64,000 bases of DNA, from contig OX442320.1 of NCBI GenBank assembly GCA_949358305.1, forward strand, positions 4,604,259-4,668,258, in the 5' to 3' direction. Position 1 is the stretch's first letter; the number at the start of each line of letters is the position of its first letter. The notes under the pieces were generated by a model. The model made no database searches. It was not told the origin of the DNA and saw only the letters and a program-made list of their open reading frames with translations. Positions 22,721-34,431 of this stretch are shown here, in pieces. The position numbers were made by a program, and so were the translations under genes. The DNA is from Strigamia acuminata. Lineage: Eukaryota > Arthropoda > Chilopoda > Geophilomorpha > Linotaeniidae.

Positions 22721-25700
22721 CAATTACGTGACGTGGCACGTTGCTGTTACGTGACGCGATAGCCAGTATTTAAGCAGGGGATTCCATCATCGTTTACACA
22801 AATGCGCATTGCAACGTGGAGGCGCATTCGAGTCCTTTTCCCAAGCGAAATCGTATTCGATTCGCTTTCGAATCGAATACGAGTTTTGTCCTTTTTCAAC
22901 GCGAAATCGTATTCGATTCGCTTTCGAATCGTATACGAGATGGTCGATGATTTTTGTTTCCCGGACTTTGATTCGTATTCGAGTTGTTACGAGTTCGTAT
23001 TTTGATCGTATTCGTATTCGAATCGAATTCGAATCGTATTCGAATCGAATACGAATCGAATTCGAGTCGTATTCGAGATGGTCGATGATTTCCACTCGCT
23101 CGTATACGCGTTGTATACGAGCTCGTATTTTGATCGTAATCGTAAACAAATCGTTTACAAGTCGTATACAAGTTGTATACGACGTGTATACACCTCGTAT
23201 ACGAACGAAGTTTGTGAAAACACAATTTCCAAATAAGACGTATGTGACTACTATGTGTTTTCATGTCGTAGTAAGTATCCGGTGGATTTTCCAAACTTCG
23301 TTCGTATACGAGGTGTATACACGTCGTATACAACTTGTATACGACTTGTAAACGATTCGTTTACGATTACGATCAAAATACGAGCTCGTATACAACGCGT
23401 ATACGAGCGAGTGGAAATCATCGACCATCTCGAATACGACTCGAATTCGATTCGTATTCGATTCGAATACGATTCGAATTCGATTCGAATACGAATACGA
23501 TCGAAATACGAACTCGTAACAACTCGAATACGAATCAAAGTCCGGGAAACAAAAATCGACCATCTCGTATACGATTCGAAAGCGAATCGAATACGATTTC
23601 GCGTTGAAGAAGGGCAAAACTCGTACTCGACTCGAAAACGAGTCGAATACGATTTCGCGTTGAAGAAGGGCAAAACTCGTACTCGACTCGAAAACGAGTC
23701 GAATACGATTTCGCGTTGAAGAAGGGCAAAATTCGTACTCGACTCGAAAACGAGTCGAATACGATTTCGCGTTGAAGAAGGGCAAAACTCGTACTCGACT
23801 CGAAAACGAGTCGAATACGATTTCGCGTTGAAGAAGGGCAAAACTCGTACTCGACTCGAAAACGAGTCGAATACGATTTCGCGTTGAAGAAGGGCAAAAT
23901 TCGTACTCGACTCGAAAACGAGTCGAATACGATTTCGCGTTGAAGAAGGACAAAATTCGCATTCGACTCGAAAACGAGTCGAATACGAATTCGCATTCGA
24001 CTCGAAAACGAGTCGAATACGATTTCGCGTTGAAGAAGGGCAAAATTCGCATTCGACTCGAAAACGAGTCGAATACGATTTCGCGTTGAAGAAGGGCAAA
24101 ATTCGTACTCGACTAGAAAGCGAGTCGAATACGATTTCGCGTTGAAGAAGGGCAAAATTCGTACTCGACTAGAAAGCGAGTCGAATACGATTTCGCGTTG
24201 AAAAAGGGAAAAACTCGTACGCGATTCAGTGAAACTAAATTTACATGTGCGCGTTGACGCGCGCGATTCGTGTGTTCTACGTGAGTAAATAGAGTGCGCG
24301 TCACATATGAATACAAAATGTCGACCATGCGTCGCCACGATGCCAGTGGACGAATTCTGCGAATTCGTGCAAACGCAGAAAGTTAAAAATATTCAAATTT
24401 GACGCCCACGATGACTCGTTCGTAGTAGACGCCTCCACAACTGCTTTTGAAAAGAATTTGATAAATGTTTGGAAATAATATTTAGGATTTTCTTTAATCA
24501 TATCAGGAAACTGAAAACAGAAATAAAGTTTATACATTGGAAATTTTTTATCCTTTTCGCGGATTGGCGTCCGCGAAATCCGCATTTCGGGGGAGACTAT
24601 TCTGCGGATTCCGGGTGGACCAAACTCTTCCGAAAAATGTCCGGGGTGGTGTTGGGAGTGTCGATAGACTGTTTTGTGTCAAGGTTGCCAATTTTCATGT
24701 AAGTATTGGAAGGTTCATTTCTGTGCATTCTCATATATTTTTTTTCACAGGAGCAATGAGGCGCGATAAAGGGGGATCAAGCGAGAGTGAAAAAGATAAA
24801 CTTGTTTACGTCTCAAATGCGCGTTCGCGATGGAATACGAACTTGGAATCGACTCCAATACGCGTTCGCGTCGCATACGAACGCATTTACAACTCGTTTT
24901 CGACTTTGATTAAAAAGGAACAAATATGATTAAAAATCAACAAAAATATACAAAACTTGATAAGAAATGTATAAACATTGATTAGAAATCGACAAAAATC
25001 GACTGAAATCTGACAATAATCGAATAAAATCGGACAATAATCAATTCAGAATGACAAATAACAATTACAATTGGTAAAAATTGACCAAAAATACAGAAAA
25101 ATCGATTAAAAACCAGCAAAAACAAACAGAAAACGATTAAATCAATTAAAAATCAACAAATAACCAAAATTGCCCTCAACACACCCCAACAACCTTCCAC
25201 CACTCAAATTACACCGGAAAAAAACAAATTCAAACCGAAAAATCAACAAAGAATGCCAAAAAAAATATTGCAAACAAAGAGATAAGATCAATTCTCGAGG
25301 CAAATTCTCACCACAAAACAACGCATCGCCGCCGACATCAACTTTTTAAATTTGAGAAACTCGCGTTTTTACGTGTACCGGTGCAGTACCGGGACCGCGG
25401 TACTTGTACTGCGGTATACATTTAAGTGTACAGTGCACAACACTACTGTTTATTTTTAATGATCCAATAAATAAAATTTGAAACAAAGTTGAGTGGAATT
25501 GTACGTTTCTCGTATATTAAAGTTTTTATTTTTTAATTTTTTTTGTTCCATACTAGAATGGCGATTCGATACTTTTGTAGCTCGAATTCACTGATATAAA
25601 CGTGGTCGGTTTTCATCACGCGTCAATGCGCTCGTGCAATAGTATAGGCGCGCATGGCTTGATGCGCACAAAACTTGCAAAACTTGCACGGAATTTGGTC

Positions 25701-28021
25701 AATTTTTGACAAATTTCAGCAGATTTTTGCCTATATTTGACAAATTTCCACTGATTTTTGACAATATTTGACCCAACAACTGCGCCACGTTCCAGGCGCC
25801 GGTTTAGGCATTTTAGACCCGTTTTAGACCGTTTTAGATGGCGAAAACGTTCTCTCCATCATTTTCTACCCCTGGGTGAGGTTTTCAGCGTTCATGATTG
25901 ATGAAAAAGCTGTTTTCTAACTAGCTGTCCCATTGCTAGTTTTGGCGTCAGGTTTTAGCAACCTTCCGATCCGACTCTGTCGTCTGCACGACCTCCAAGA
26001 CTGTTTTAGGGTTAATTTGAGTCAAATAATTCATTCTGGGGGTTGTTTTGGGTTTTTTACAAGTGTGTTTTTGTAGTTTTTATTGGTTTCAAACATTGTC
26101 AATTCTTTATACAAGTGTAACTTTCATTTCTCTGTATTTTGAGAACTTTGCATTGCAGCAAAGTTCATTTCTTGCCCCTTAATTATTGTGTAATTGTTGG
26201 TTTTCAAGCCCGTTTTTTAACAATAACTTTATTTGAAGTGCCTATTGTTTCAGGCACGTGCTTCCACGTGCCTTTTATTGTTGAGCAATTTCTTGGGCAG
26301 TTGCGCTCCTGTTGCTAGCATTGCCGCGCGTTCTCCGCGCGCGTACTCGCGTTTCGCATCACACACATTCGGATTCGATGGCCTATCGCGGCGGCACATT
26401 GTGTGGCATAGCGCGGCACGTTGCAATTGCTAATGCTACGGTCGACGGCGATTCGCATGCGCTATCCGCTGCATCAAACCCCAAATACCGATAAAAAATC
26501 GCTGAAAACACTAATCCCGACCCAAAAACCGCCAAAATTACCCTCAACACACGCAACAACCTTCCACCACTTAAATTACACCGGAAAAAAACAATTTCAA
26601 ACCGAAAAATCAACAAAAAAGGCCAAAAAAATATTGCAAACAAAGAGAAAAGATCAATTATCGAGGCAAATCCCCACCACAAAACAACGCATCGCCGGTA
26701 TACACTTAAGCGTACAGTGCACAACACTACTGTTTATTTTCAATGATCCAATAAATAAAATTTGAAACAAAGTTGAGTGGAATTGTACGTTTCTTGTATA
26801 TTAAAGTTTTTATTTTGTTTGTTTACACTTAATTTTTTTTTTCCATCATAGAATGGCGACTCGATACTTTTGTAGCTCGAATTCACTTCGTAAACGTGGT
26901 CGGTGTTCATCACGCGTCAATGCGCTCGTGCAATAGTATAGGCGCGCATACGATTTGATGCGCGCAAAACTTGCAAAACTTGCACGGAATTTGGGCAATT
27001 TTTGACAAATTTCAGCAGATTTTTGCCTGTATTTGACAAATTTCAGAAGATTTTTGCCTATATTTGACAAATTTCAGAAGATTTCCTCAATCCTCAAACA
27101 TTTGCTGAAATTTCTCATAAAATTTCTAAAATTAATTGAAATTTGTCTGAAATTTGTCTGGAATTTGTCAAATATTGTCAAAAATCCGTGGAAATTTGTC
27201 AAATACTGGCAAAAATCCATGTAAATTTGTCAAAAATTGCCATAATTCGGTGCAAATTGTGTTAGATATTGGAAAAATTTATTTTAACGCTTCCAACGCG
27301 CCAGTAAATCGCGCGTGCACACGCATGGATTTTTCGTCATAGTTGGATGCGCGCAAACCTCACGTAACTTGCGCCAAAATTTGGCAATTTTTGACAAATT
27401 TCAGCAGATTTTTGCCAGTATTTGACAAATTTCCACTGATTTTTGACAATATTTGACCCAACAACTGCGCCACGTTCCAGGCGCCGGTTTAGGCATTTTA
27501 GACCCGTTTTAGACCGTTTTAGATGGCGAAAACGTTCTCTCCATCATTTTCTACCCCTGGGTGAGGTTTTCAGCGTTCATGATTGATGAAAAAGCTGTTT
27601 TCTAACTAGCTGTCCCATTGCTAGTTTTGGCGTCAGGTTTTAGCAACCTTCCGATCCGACTCTGTCGTCTGCACGACCTCCAAGACTGTTTTAGGGTTAA
27701 TTTGAGTCAAATAATTCATTCTGGGGGTTGTTTTGGGTTTTTTACAAGTGTGTTTTTGTAGTTTTTATTGGTTTCAAACATTGTCAATTCTTTATACAAG
27801 TGTAACTTTCATTTCTCTGTATTTTGAGAACTTTGCATTGCAGCAAAGTTCATTTCTTGCCCCTTAATTATTGTGTAATTGTTGGTTTTCAAGCCCGTTT
27901 TTTAACAATAACTTTATTTGAAGTGCCTATTGTTTCAGGCACGTGCTTCCACGTGCCTTTTATTGTTGAGCAATTTCTTGGGCAGTTGCGCTCCTGTTGC
28001 TAGCATTGCCGCGCGTTCTCC
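22721..28021. repeat. 5390-bp tandem duplication, unit 2 (runs into gap)
   Basis: This unit repeats unit 1 almost base for base. The one difference noticed is GAAGCCC at 20815 against CAAGCCC at 26205. The last ~89 bp of the unit would lie in the run of Ns. Identity this high means either a very recent duplication or a mis-resolved assembly. Confidence 0.95.
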
Positions 28022-28221
28022 NNNNNNNNNNNNNNNNNNNNNNNNNNNNNNNNNNNNNNNNNNNNNNNNNNNNNNNNNNNNNNNNNNNNNNNNNNNNNNN
28101 NNNNNNNNNNNNNNNNNNNNNNNNNNNNNNNNNNNNNNNNNNNNNNNNNNNNNNNNNNNNNNNNNNNNNNNNNNNNNNNNNNNNNNNNNNNNNNNNNNNN
28201 NNNNNNNNNNNNNNNNNNNNN
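28022..28221. other. Assembly gap, 200 N
   Basis: A run of exactly 200 Ns suggests a fixed-size scaffold gap. It falls inside the end of the second 5390-bp unit, so further units could be hidden here. Confidence 0.98.
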
Positions 28222-28672
28222 ACGAAGTTTGTGAACTAGTTCACTTCTACAGATGAACAAAAAATTCTAACTTTGTTCACTTTTAGGAGTGAACTTGAAC
28301 GAAGTTTACGGTCACCATGTTTGATGATGAAAGCGTTGCAAAAATGTTAGTTTAAATGTACAGATGACGTTTTCATCATCAATACATTCATTTCTAATCA
28401 CTTTTTACAACAAAAACAGCCATGAAAACGACTGCTTTATGAAAAAAAATGTTTTTTTTGTCATCTGCAATCGACAAAATGTAACAAACAACATTTTCAG
28501 TTTTAAAAAAAAATCTGAAAAATGAACGCAAACTTTTGATTCAAGTTCATGGACTTAAACTTAGTTCACTTCGGAAAAAAATTTTGTGAACACGAACGCG
28601 AACGTGAACGCGTTAACATGGTCATTAATGCGAACTTGAACGCGTTCACAATTTAGTGAACAACACTGCAAA
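28222..28672. mobile_element. Decayed DNA-transposon fragment, hAT-like terminus
   Basis: The region is rich in GTTCAC/GTGAAC dyads. It ends, read on the minus strand from about 28669, as CAGTGTTGTTCACTAAATTG, similar to the CAGTG-type ends of hAT elements. A related sequence starts at 63189. No transposase is present. Confidence 0.4.
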
Positions 28673-28674
28673 AT

Positions 28675-29248
28675 ATACAGGGTGAGGCACTTAACATGAA
28701 ATTGAATAAAATAATTAAATAAAAGCAAAACAAAGCACGGATAGCTTACAGAGTTTTCGGACAACTCACAAGTCAGATTTTAGCCCATATTTCTGTAATG
28801 ATGCCAGATAACGCAAATTCTGACCACAAGAATAGATTTTTTACATCATTTCCTGTTGATTGAGCATTATTTTTATCTATTTTTAATTTATTGCTCATTT
28901 TGGAAAAAAATTTGAAAAAAAAAAGGTTTTCGGACATAAAATTAGTCCGAAAAAACTTCTAACTATCCGTGGTAATAGTAATCACATTAAAAAATGTCTC
29001 AGACAAATATGGCTTATCCTTCTGCGTAGATTAAGAATCTGTAAGAAAAAATAAGGTGCGGGTGTCCATTGAAAAAAATATAGTTGACTCTGGAATGACC
29101 TTCAAAATATCAACCAATTGAAAAATAGATAATGTTATTCTCTTTGCCCCTCAAAATCAAACAACTTTTCTCTGAATCAATTTTCAATCAAATGCTTTGT
29201 TTTGCTATTATTTAGAAATGTCACGTTAGGTTACACATCCTGTATATA
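28675..29248. mobile_element. Possible mariner-type MITE, diverged ends
   Basis: The left end reads TATACAGGGTGAGG and the right end, reversed, TATACAGGATGTGTAACC. Further in, both arms share CAAAACAAAGCA. TA dinucleotides flank both ends. No ORF is present. The arms are degenerate, so the call is tentative. Confidence 0.4.
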
Positions 29249-29990
29249 CATTAATGAGGCCATTGTACTTGTGTGTGCGCGCCTAAAAAGGCCACTTTGA
29301 CGTGTGTGGGTGCCCAAAGAGGCCTATTTATATGTTTCTGCACCTAACAAGATCATTTTTACATGTTTGCGCACTTAAAAAGGCCTATTTTGTTGCTAAT
29401 TAATAACGTACTCTAGAAATAGGGGTCCTGAACACACAGATAAAGTTATTTTAACACAAACATACCTGTTTAGATGCTCACAACTCGGAAACTAGGAAAC
29501 GTGGTCAATGCACCACCCACGGAATGGCCAAGGAATGTGGGCGACCGCTGTAAACACCGGATGTGATAATGGCAACAACGCGCCGATATATATATCGATA
29601 AACATCGATACTTTAGCCGTATATCGATATTTTTCCTAAAACGTGAGTATTTTGGAGTAAAAACAGTAAATAAATGGACATAAACAGGAAGTTTGAATTT
29701 ATCTTTATTTTTCAGCTGGGCGGATACAATCGGATGAGGTGGTCGATGATTGACACGTATTTTGTTTGGTTTTGAGGCACAGCGGATCAGGATCGATTTT
29801 AATCGTCTTTTGATTTAATGAGAATTGAAGAAAATGTGACGAAAGTTGAAAGGAAAAATCATTCGAGAGTGAAGAAAAATTGAAGAATTTTGGAAGGAAA
29901 ACTTAGATTTTTGGGTAAATATTGTTTTTTAATTTCGGAAAACGAATTTTTGGGTAAAATATTAATCGCAAGCAGTGAGTTTCTAAAAGT
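29249..29990 (+). repeat. Three-copy dispersed repeat, copy a
   Basis: This copy shares blocks with copies at 30232 and 31845, all in one orientation: AGGCC-rich start, GTCCTGAAC, GTTTAGATGCTCA, a TATCGATA cluster (29593, 29622) and GCGGATCAGGATCGATT. No coding region is seen. Confidence 0.7.
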
Positions 29991-30231
29991 AAATAAATGC
30001 GAGAAAAAACGTGAAAATTTGTGATTTATTTACGAGTGGTGGCAGCCATATTGGAAGTAACAAGCGGCCAATAATAACTTAATTCATATTTGAATTTATT
30101 TTGGTGCCGAATGATATTTTTTGTTTGTTTTAGTAGGAAGTTGAATAATTTGCATTTGTAAAAGTGTGCAGAAAATTATTTGAAATTATTATTCTTTTAA
30201 TCAGAATGAGGTGCCACACCCTGTGCCACAC
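29991..30231. other. AT-rich intergenic DNA
   Basis: No ORF or clear repeat is seen, apart from a doubled TGCCACACCCTGT near 30215-30232, which looks like a fragment of a transposon end. Confidence 0.5.
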
Positions 30232-30850
30232 CCTGTATATAAGATCAATACTTGTGTTTGTGGGCGCACCCAAAAAGCCCATCTTTACACGTTTGTGCGC
30301 CTAAATAGGCCTTTCTTTTACATGTGTGCGCTAGAAAAGGTCATTTTTCGTGCTGTTTGTTGTCATTGTTTTCTAAATTTATGACAGATTCTGTAAATAG
30401 GAGTCCTGAACCGTGATCCCTGGCCAAATACAGTTATTTTGACACGAACATACCTGTTTAGATGCTCAAAATCCGAAAACTAGGGAATGTGGTCAATGCA
30501 ACAATACGCAAGGAATGAGACAATGCCTACACCGCGCCGATATTACGATGTATGTATCGATAAACATCGATACTTTAGCCAATTATCGATATTTTTCATA
30601 AAACGTGAGTATTTCGGATCAAAATAGTAAATACATGGACACAAACAAAAGAAATTTGAATTTATCTTTATTTTTCAACTGGGTGGATAGAATCGGATGA
30701 GGCGGTCGATGATTGACACGTATTTGTTTTGTCTTAAGGCACAGCGGATCAGGATCGATTTTAATCATCGTTTGATTTAATGAGAATAAAAGAAAATGCG
30801 AGAAAAGTTGAAAGGAACAAGTAAATAAAAAAACTACGGTTTTGGAAAAA
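30232..30850 (+). repeat. Three-copy dispersed repeat, copy b
   Basis: It has the same block order as copy a with substitutions and small gaps. TATCGATA lies at 30555 and 30584. Confidence 0.7.
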
Positions 30851-31327
30851 AGGCTTTTATGCTGTATCCCTACTGTATTCCTACGGAAAATTGAAAAAAA
30901 AGCTAAAAATAAAAATTAATTCAAACGACAGTCGACTACAGCGCTAGTCTACGGCTGATGGCCACGACAGTCAACGGTTTTGACATATAGATGGCGCCAC
31001 TGTTTTCGCATAGAGTTTTTTTTTTTCAGTCCACAGCGCTTAAAAATGAGTCTTTTTTTTATAATGTTTGGAATGACCAAATAAATAAAATCATTCATTC
31101 TAATCACTTTTTACATTGAAATTCATTGAAAACAAACAGAACTACTTTTCCGCGCAGTAGAGCACAGTCCACAGTTAGGCGTAATCCGGCTCAACCAATG
31201 GAAGTTAGGACTACGTTGTATCGGTTACTAGTGTTGCTACTAAGCTGAATGAATAAACCAGCAGATTGCAGGGGAAGGGTTAGTTTTTAATGGAGAACAA
31301 ATTCGATTACAAGAGAAATCAAGTTAA
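30851..31327. other. Intergenic DNA upstream of a small orphan ORF
   Basis: The region includes AGATGGCGC (30989-30997), homopolymer T runs and a GCTCAACCAATGG (31190s). No gene is recognised. It could include leader sequence of the ORF at 31328, but no clear promoter is visible. Confidence 0.4.
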
Positions 31328-31654
31328 ATGTCGAGGTACATTGTCAATTCATTCGCTATCGGCTATTTTTTTTTATTCTGGCTGATAGCACCTTTTAATT
31401 ATCTCGCCCTTGCAAATGAGTGGCTCACAGCATGGAAACCTACCGGAACGAGTGTCGCAGAATTTTTTTTCACCGACACAATCCACGGCATTGGCCTCAC
31501 TTTAAACAAAATAGTTACTGAGTTTTGTTGGATGTTAGAAATGCTTCTTATACTTACAGAATCAAGGCTGACATGGCGAGGAATAAATAGAGCAGAGCCA
31601 AAACAGTTGCTTTCATTTTCAGAGTCGGATGTTGATGGTGTGGTTTCGGTTTAA
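31328..31654 (+). CDS. Small hypothetical protein (108 aa)
   Basis: I do not recognise this ORF. It starts MSRYIVNSFAIGYFFLFWLI, a strongly hydrophobic N-terminus that could be a signal anchor or membrane segment. The rest is a mixed sequence with no cysteine pattern or catalytic motif. An AATAAA follows at about 31711. It sits alone among decayed transposons, with copies b and c of a repeat on either side. It may be one exon of a gene, a transposon remnant or chance; codon evidence is too short to decide. Confidence 0.25.
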   Translation: MSRYIVNSFAIGYFFLFWLIAPFNYLALANEWLTAWKPTGTSVAEFFFTDTIHGIGLTLNKIVTEFCWMLEMLLILTESRLTWRGINRAEPKQLLSFSESDVDGVVSV

Positions 31655-31844
31655 GACAATGCTTTTTATTTAATTGTTTGTTGTAAAACCCAATAGGTGA
31701 TTAAGTTTGTAATAAAATTTATAAGGAATGTAACTATAAAATGTGTATAATCAGTGGCGGACTGGGTCTAAAAATATTGGTCGTCCAATATTATTGTTAC
31801 CCACCTAAAACTATAATATTGCAACTTTTATTTAATTTATAACA

Positions 31845-32022
31845 CATTGTTTAATGACACATTTTGTAAATAGGAATCCTGAACCATGATCGCTGACCAG
31901 TTAATGTTATTTTGGCAGTAACGTACCTGTTTAGATGCTCAAAACTCGAAAACTAGGGAATGTAGTCGATGCAACACGCACGGAATGCTTAAGCCTACTT
32001 CGCGCCTATATTACGATATATA
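31845..32022 (+). repeat. Three-copy dispersed repeat, copy c (first part)
   Basis: It matches copies a and b from GTAAATAGGA...CCTGAACC to CGATATA, then is interrupted by the foldback element at 32023. It resumes at 32790. Confidence 0.7.
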
Positions 32023-32789
32023 CAGGGTGTCCCAAATGAACGAAGCCAGTCAAATATTTCCTGAGCAATTGCATCTAGGCCAACTTTGATGATGCGATCA
32101 TATAGGAAGTTGGGTGAGAGCAATCCAATGATGTCATCAAATTTGACTTTGAAGGCGATTTTCAAGGTCATTCACTTGTTAACTTCTAAACGAATCAGGT
32201 TAGAGCAAAAAAGTCAATTACAAAGTTGTAGAGCGCCATCAAATTAGTACTATCCAACTTATCTTAGTCATCCTAAGTTAAATGTTTTCTTTTTAAAAAG
32301 GAGACAAATCAGCTGAAATAAAGCCAGCCATTGTGACAAAACTTAAATTTCTATTAAAAAAATATTAAATTACTTAAATAAACGTATTCAAATGTGCATC
32401 ATTATGCAAGTAAACAAGAAAAACCACTGCCTTTTTTTTAATGCTCAATAATTATTTTATCACAAGAATAAAAAATTTCACTTTGCTGATTTTTTTTTCT
32501 GATTTGTCTCCTTTTTAAAAAAAAAAACATTTAACTTAGGATGACTAAGATAAGTTGGATAGTACTAATTTGATGGCGCTCTACAACTTTGTAATTGACT
32601 TTTTTGCTCTAACCTGATTGGTTTAGAAGTTAGCAATTGAATGACCTTGAAATCGGCCTGCAAGGTCAAATTTGATGACATCATTGGATTGCTCTCACCC
32701 AACTTCCTATACGATCGCTTCATCAAAGTTGGCCTAGAGGCAATCGCTCAGGAAATATTTGACTGGCTTTGTTCATTTGGGACACCCTG
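32023..32789. mobile_element. Foldback MITE, mariner-type, 767 bp
   Basis: The element begins CAGGGTGTCCCAAATGAAC and ends in the reverse complement. Two ~291-bp arms (32023-32313 and 32499-32789) are inverted copies with scattered mismatches; the middle is ~185 bp and AT-rich. TA stands at both outer edges (32021-32022, 32790-32791), as expected for Tc1/mariner insertion. The insertion split copy c of the dispersed repeat, whose other copies show the empty site. No transposase is encoded. Confidence 0.88.
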
Positions 32790-33150
32790 TATATCGATAA
32801 ACATCGACACTAGCCATATATCGATATTTTTCACAAAAGTGAGGATTTCGGAAGAAATGCAGTAAATAAGTGGACATAAACAGAAGAAATTTGAATTTAT
32901 CTTTATTTTTCAGCTGGGCGGATACAATCGGATGAGGTGGTTGATGATTGACACGTATTTTGTTTGGTTTTAAGGCACAGCGGATCAGGATCGATTTTAA
33001 TCGTCTTTTGATTTAATGAGAATAGAAGAAAATGTGAGGAAAGTTGAAAGGAAAAATCATTCGGGAGTGAAGAAAAATTGAAGAATTTTGGAGGAAAAGA
33101 TTAGACTTTTTGGGTGAATATTGTTTTTTAATTTGGAAACACGAATTTTT
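32790..33150 (+). repeat. Three-copy dispersed repeat, copy c (second part)
   Basis: It resumes with TATCGATAAACATCGA and carries TATCGATA at 32792 and 32819, then the GCGGATCAGGATCGATT block. Confidence 0.7.
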
Positions 33151-33487
33151 TGGGGAAAAAATTCAGTGTTTTCAGTCATAAATCGAGAGCAAAATCGAAT
33201 AAGAGCCGCGACCAAGAGGCGATTTGATATAAGAGCCGCATTCGATTAATATCCTCGGCTGAAAGTGGCAGTTTTGAATAAAAGCCGCGGCTCTTAATCG
33301 TGAAAATGCGGTAATTCATGTAAAAAATATTTGATTTTATATGTGAATAAAATCAAATTTTTGGTTAAATAATTCCGTTTTTCTGCAATAAATGAATTTT
33401 AGGTGAAAATTTGGTTTTCATTGAGAAAAAAATTGAATTTTAATGATTATAAAATTGAAATAGTCTCAAGAATTTGAAATAATAGTG
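33151..33487. repeat. AT-rich DNA with AAGAGCCGC motifs
   Basis: AAGAGCCGC occurs at 33201 and 33231, and its inverted form lies in AAAGCCGCGGCTCTT (33281-33295). This gives a short dyad, perhaps the core of a small decayed transposon. No gene is seen before the zinc-finger stop codon at 33488. Confidence 0.4.
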
Positions 33488-34431
33488 TTATGAACACTTT
33501 TTCTTGTGGATTTTTAATTCGTTGCTACGCGTGAAACGGCAAGAACACAAACCACACTCGAATGGTTTTTCCCCAGCGTGGGTCTTCAAATGATATTTTA
33601 GACCTCTGCAGGAAGAAAACGACTTGCGACATTCGGGACATTTGAAGAGTTTTTCACCTGTGTGAGCCATTAAATGAGATTTTAAATTCCCTGAATGGTT
33701 GGAACAATAAGGACACAAATGACACTTGAAAGGTTTTTCCGACGAGTGGGATCGTAAATGCGTCTTGAGGTTACTGTTGCTGACGGAAGAATACGAACAC
33801 AAATGACATTTGAATTGTTTTTCTCCAGCGTGATTCAATAAATGAACTTTCAAGTGACTCTTATGGGTGCAACAATAAGAACACAAGTGACACTTGAATG
33901 GTTTTTCTCCAGTATGAGTCAACAAATGAGATTTTAATTCCGCCGAACGTTTGGAGCAATAAGAACACAAGTGACACTCAAATGGTTTTTCAGCAGAATG
34001 AATTATCGAATGCCTTCTGAGTTGTTGAGGTGACTTGAAGCCACAAGAGCAAACATCACATTTGAATGGCTTTTCGGCAGAATGTGTCATCAAATGTGTC
34101 TTCAAGCTGAACAAATGGGCAGTGCTGAAAGAACACAAATGACACTTCAGTTGTTTTTCTCCGGTGTGTGTCAATAAATGAGATTTCAAGCGACACGACT
34201 GGGTGCAGCAATAAGAACACAAATGACACTTGAATTCTTTTTCCCCAGTGTGGGTCTTCAAATGATATTTTAGACCCTTGCCGGAAGAAAACGACTTGCG
34301 GCATTCGGGACATTCGAACGGTTTTTCACCAGTGTGAGTCAACGTGTGCGCCCTTAATAACGGTTTGGCTCTGCACGAATAAGAACACAAATGGCACTCG
34401 AAAGGTTTTTCTCCAGTATGACCCCTCATGT
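33488..34431 (-). CDS. C2H2 zinc-finger protein, 3' part of an exon split by Gypsy-D
   Basis: This is the C-terminal part of a polydactyl zinc-finger protein, a class that usually binds DNA in the nucleus. It shows 11 fingers of the form CxxC-x12-HxxxH joined by TGEKPF-type linkers; most begin CHLC, two CPEC. The reading frame ends HKKKCS at a natural stop, the last finger being of C2HC form. The first readable residues, MRGHTGEKPF, are the tail and linker of a finger whose front half lies at 62445 onward. The apparent ATG at 34429 is thus an internal codon and not a real start. The two halves share the 4-bp duplication ATGT, and joining them keeps the frame. In this allele the full protein cannot be made unless 28 kb were spliced out. 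Confidence 0.88.

Noticed and set aside
27918-28260. ORFs spanning the N gap
   Set aside because: Most residues are undetermined, and the frames are artefacts of reading through Ns.
34429-34429. ATG at 34429 as the start of a zinc-finger gene
   Set aside because: It is an internal Met of finger 8 exposed by the Gypsy-D insertion; the upstream part of the same exon is at 62445-63158.
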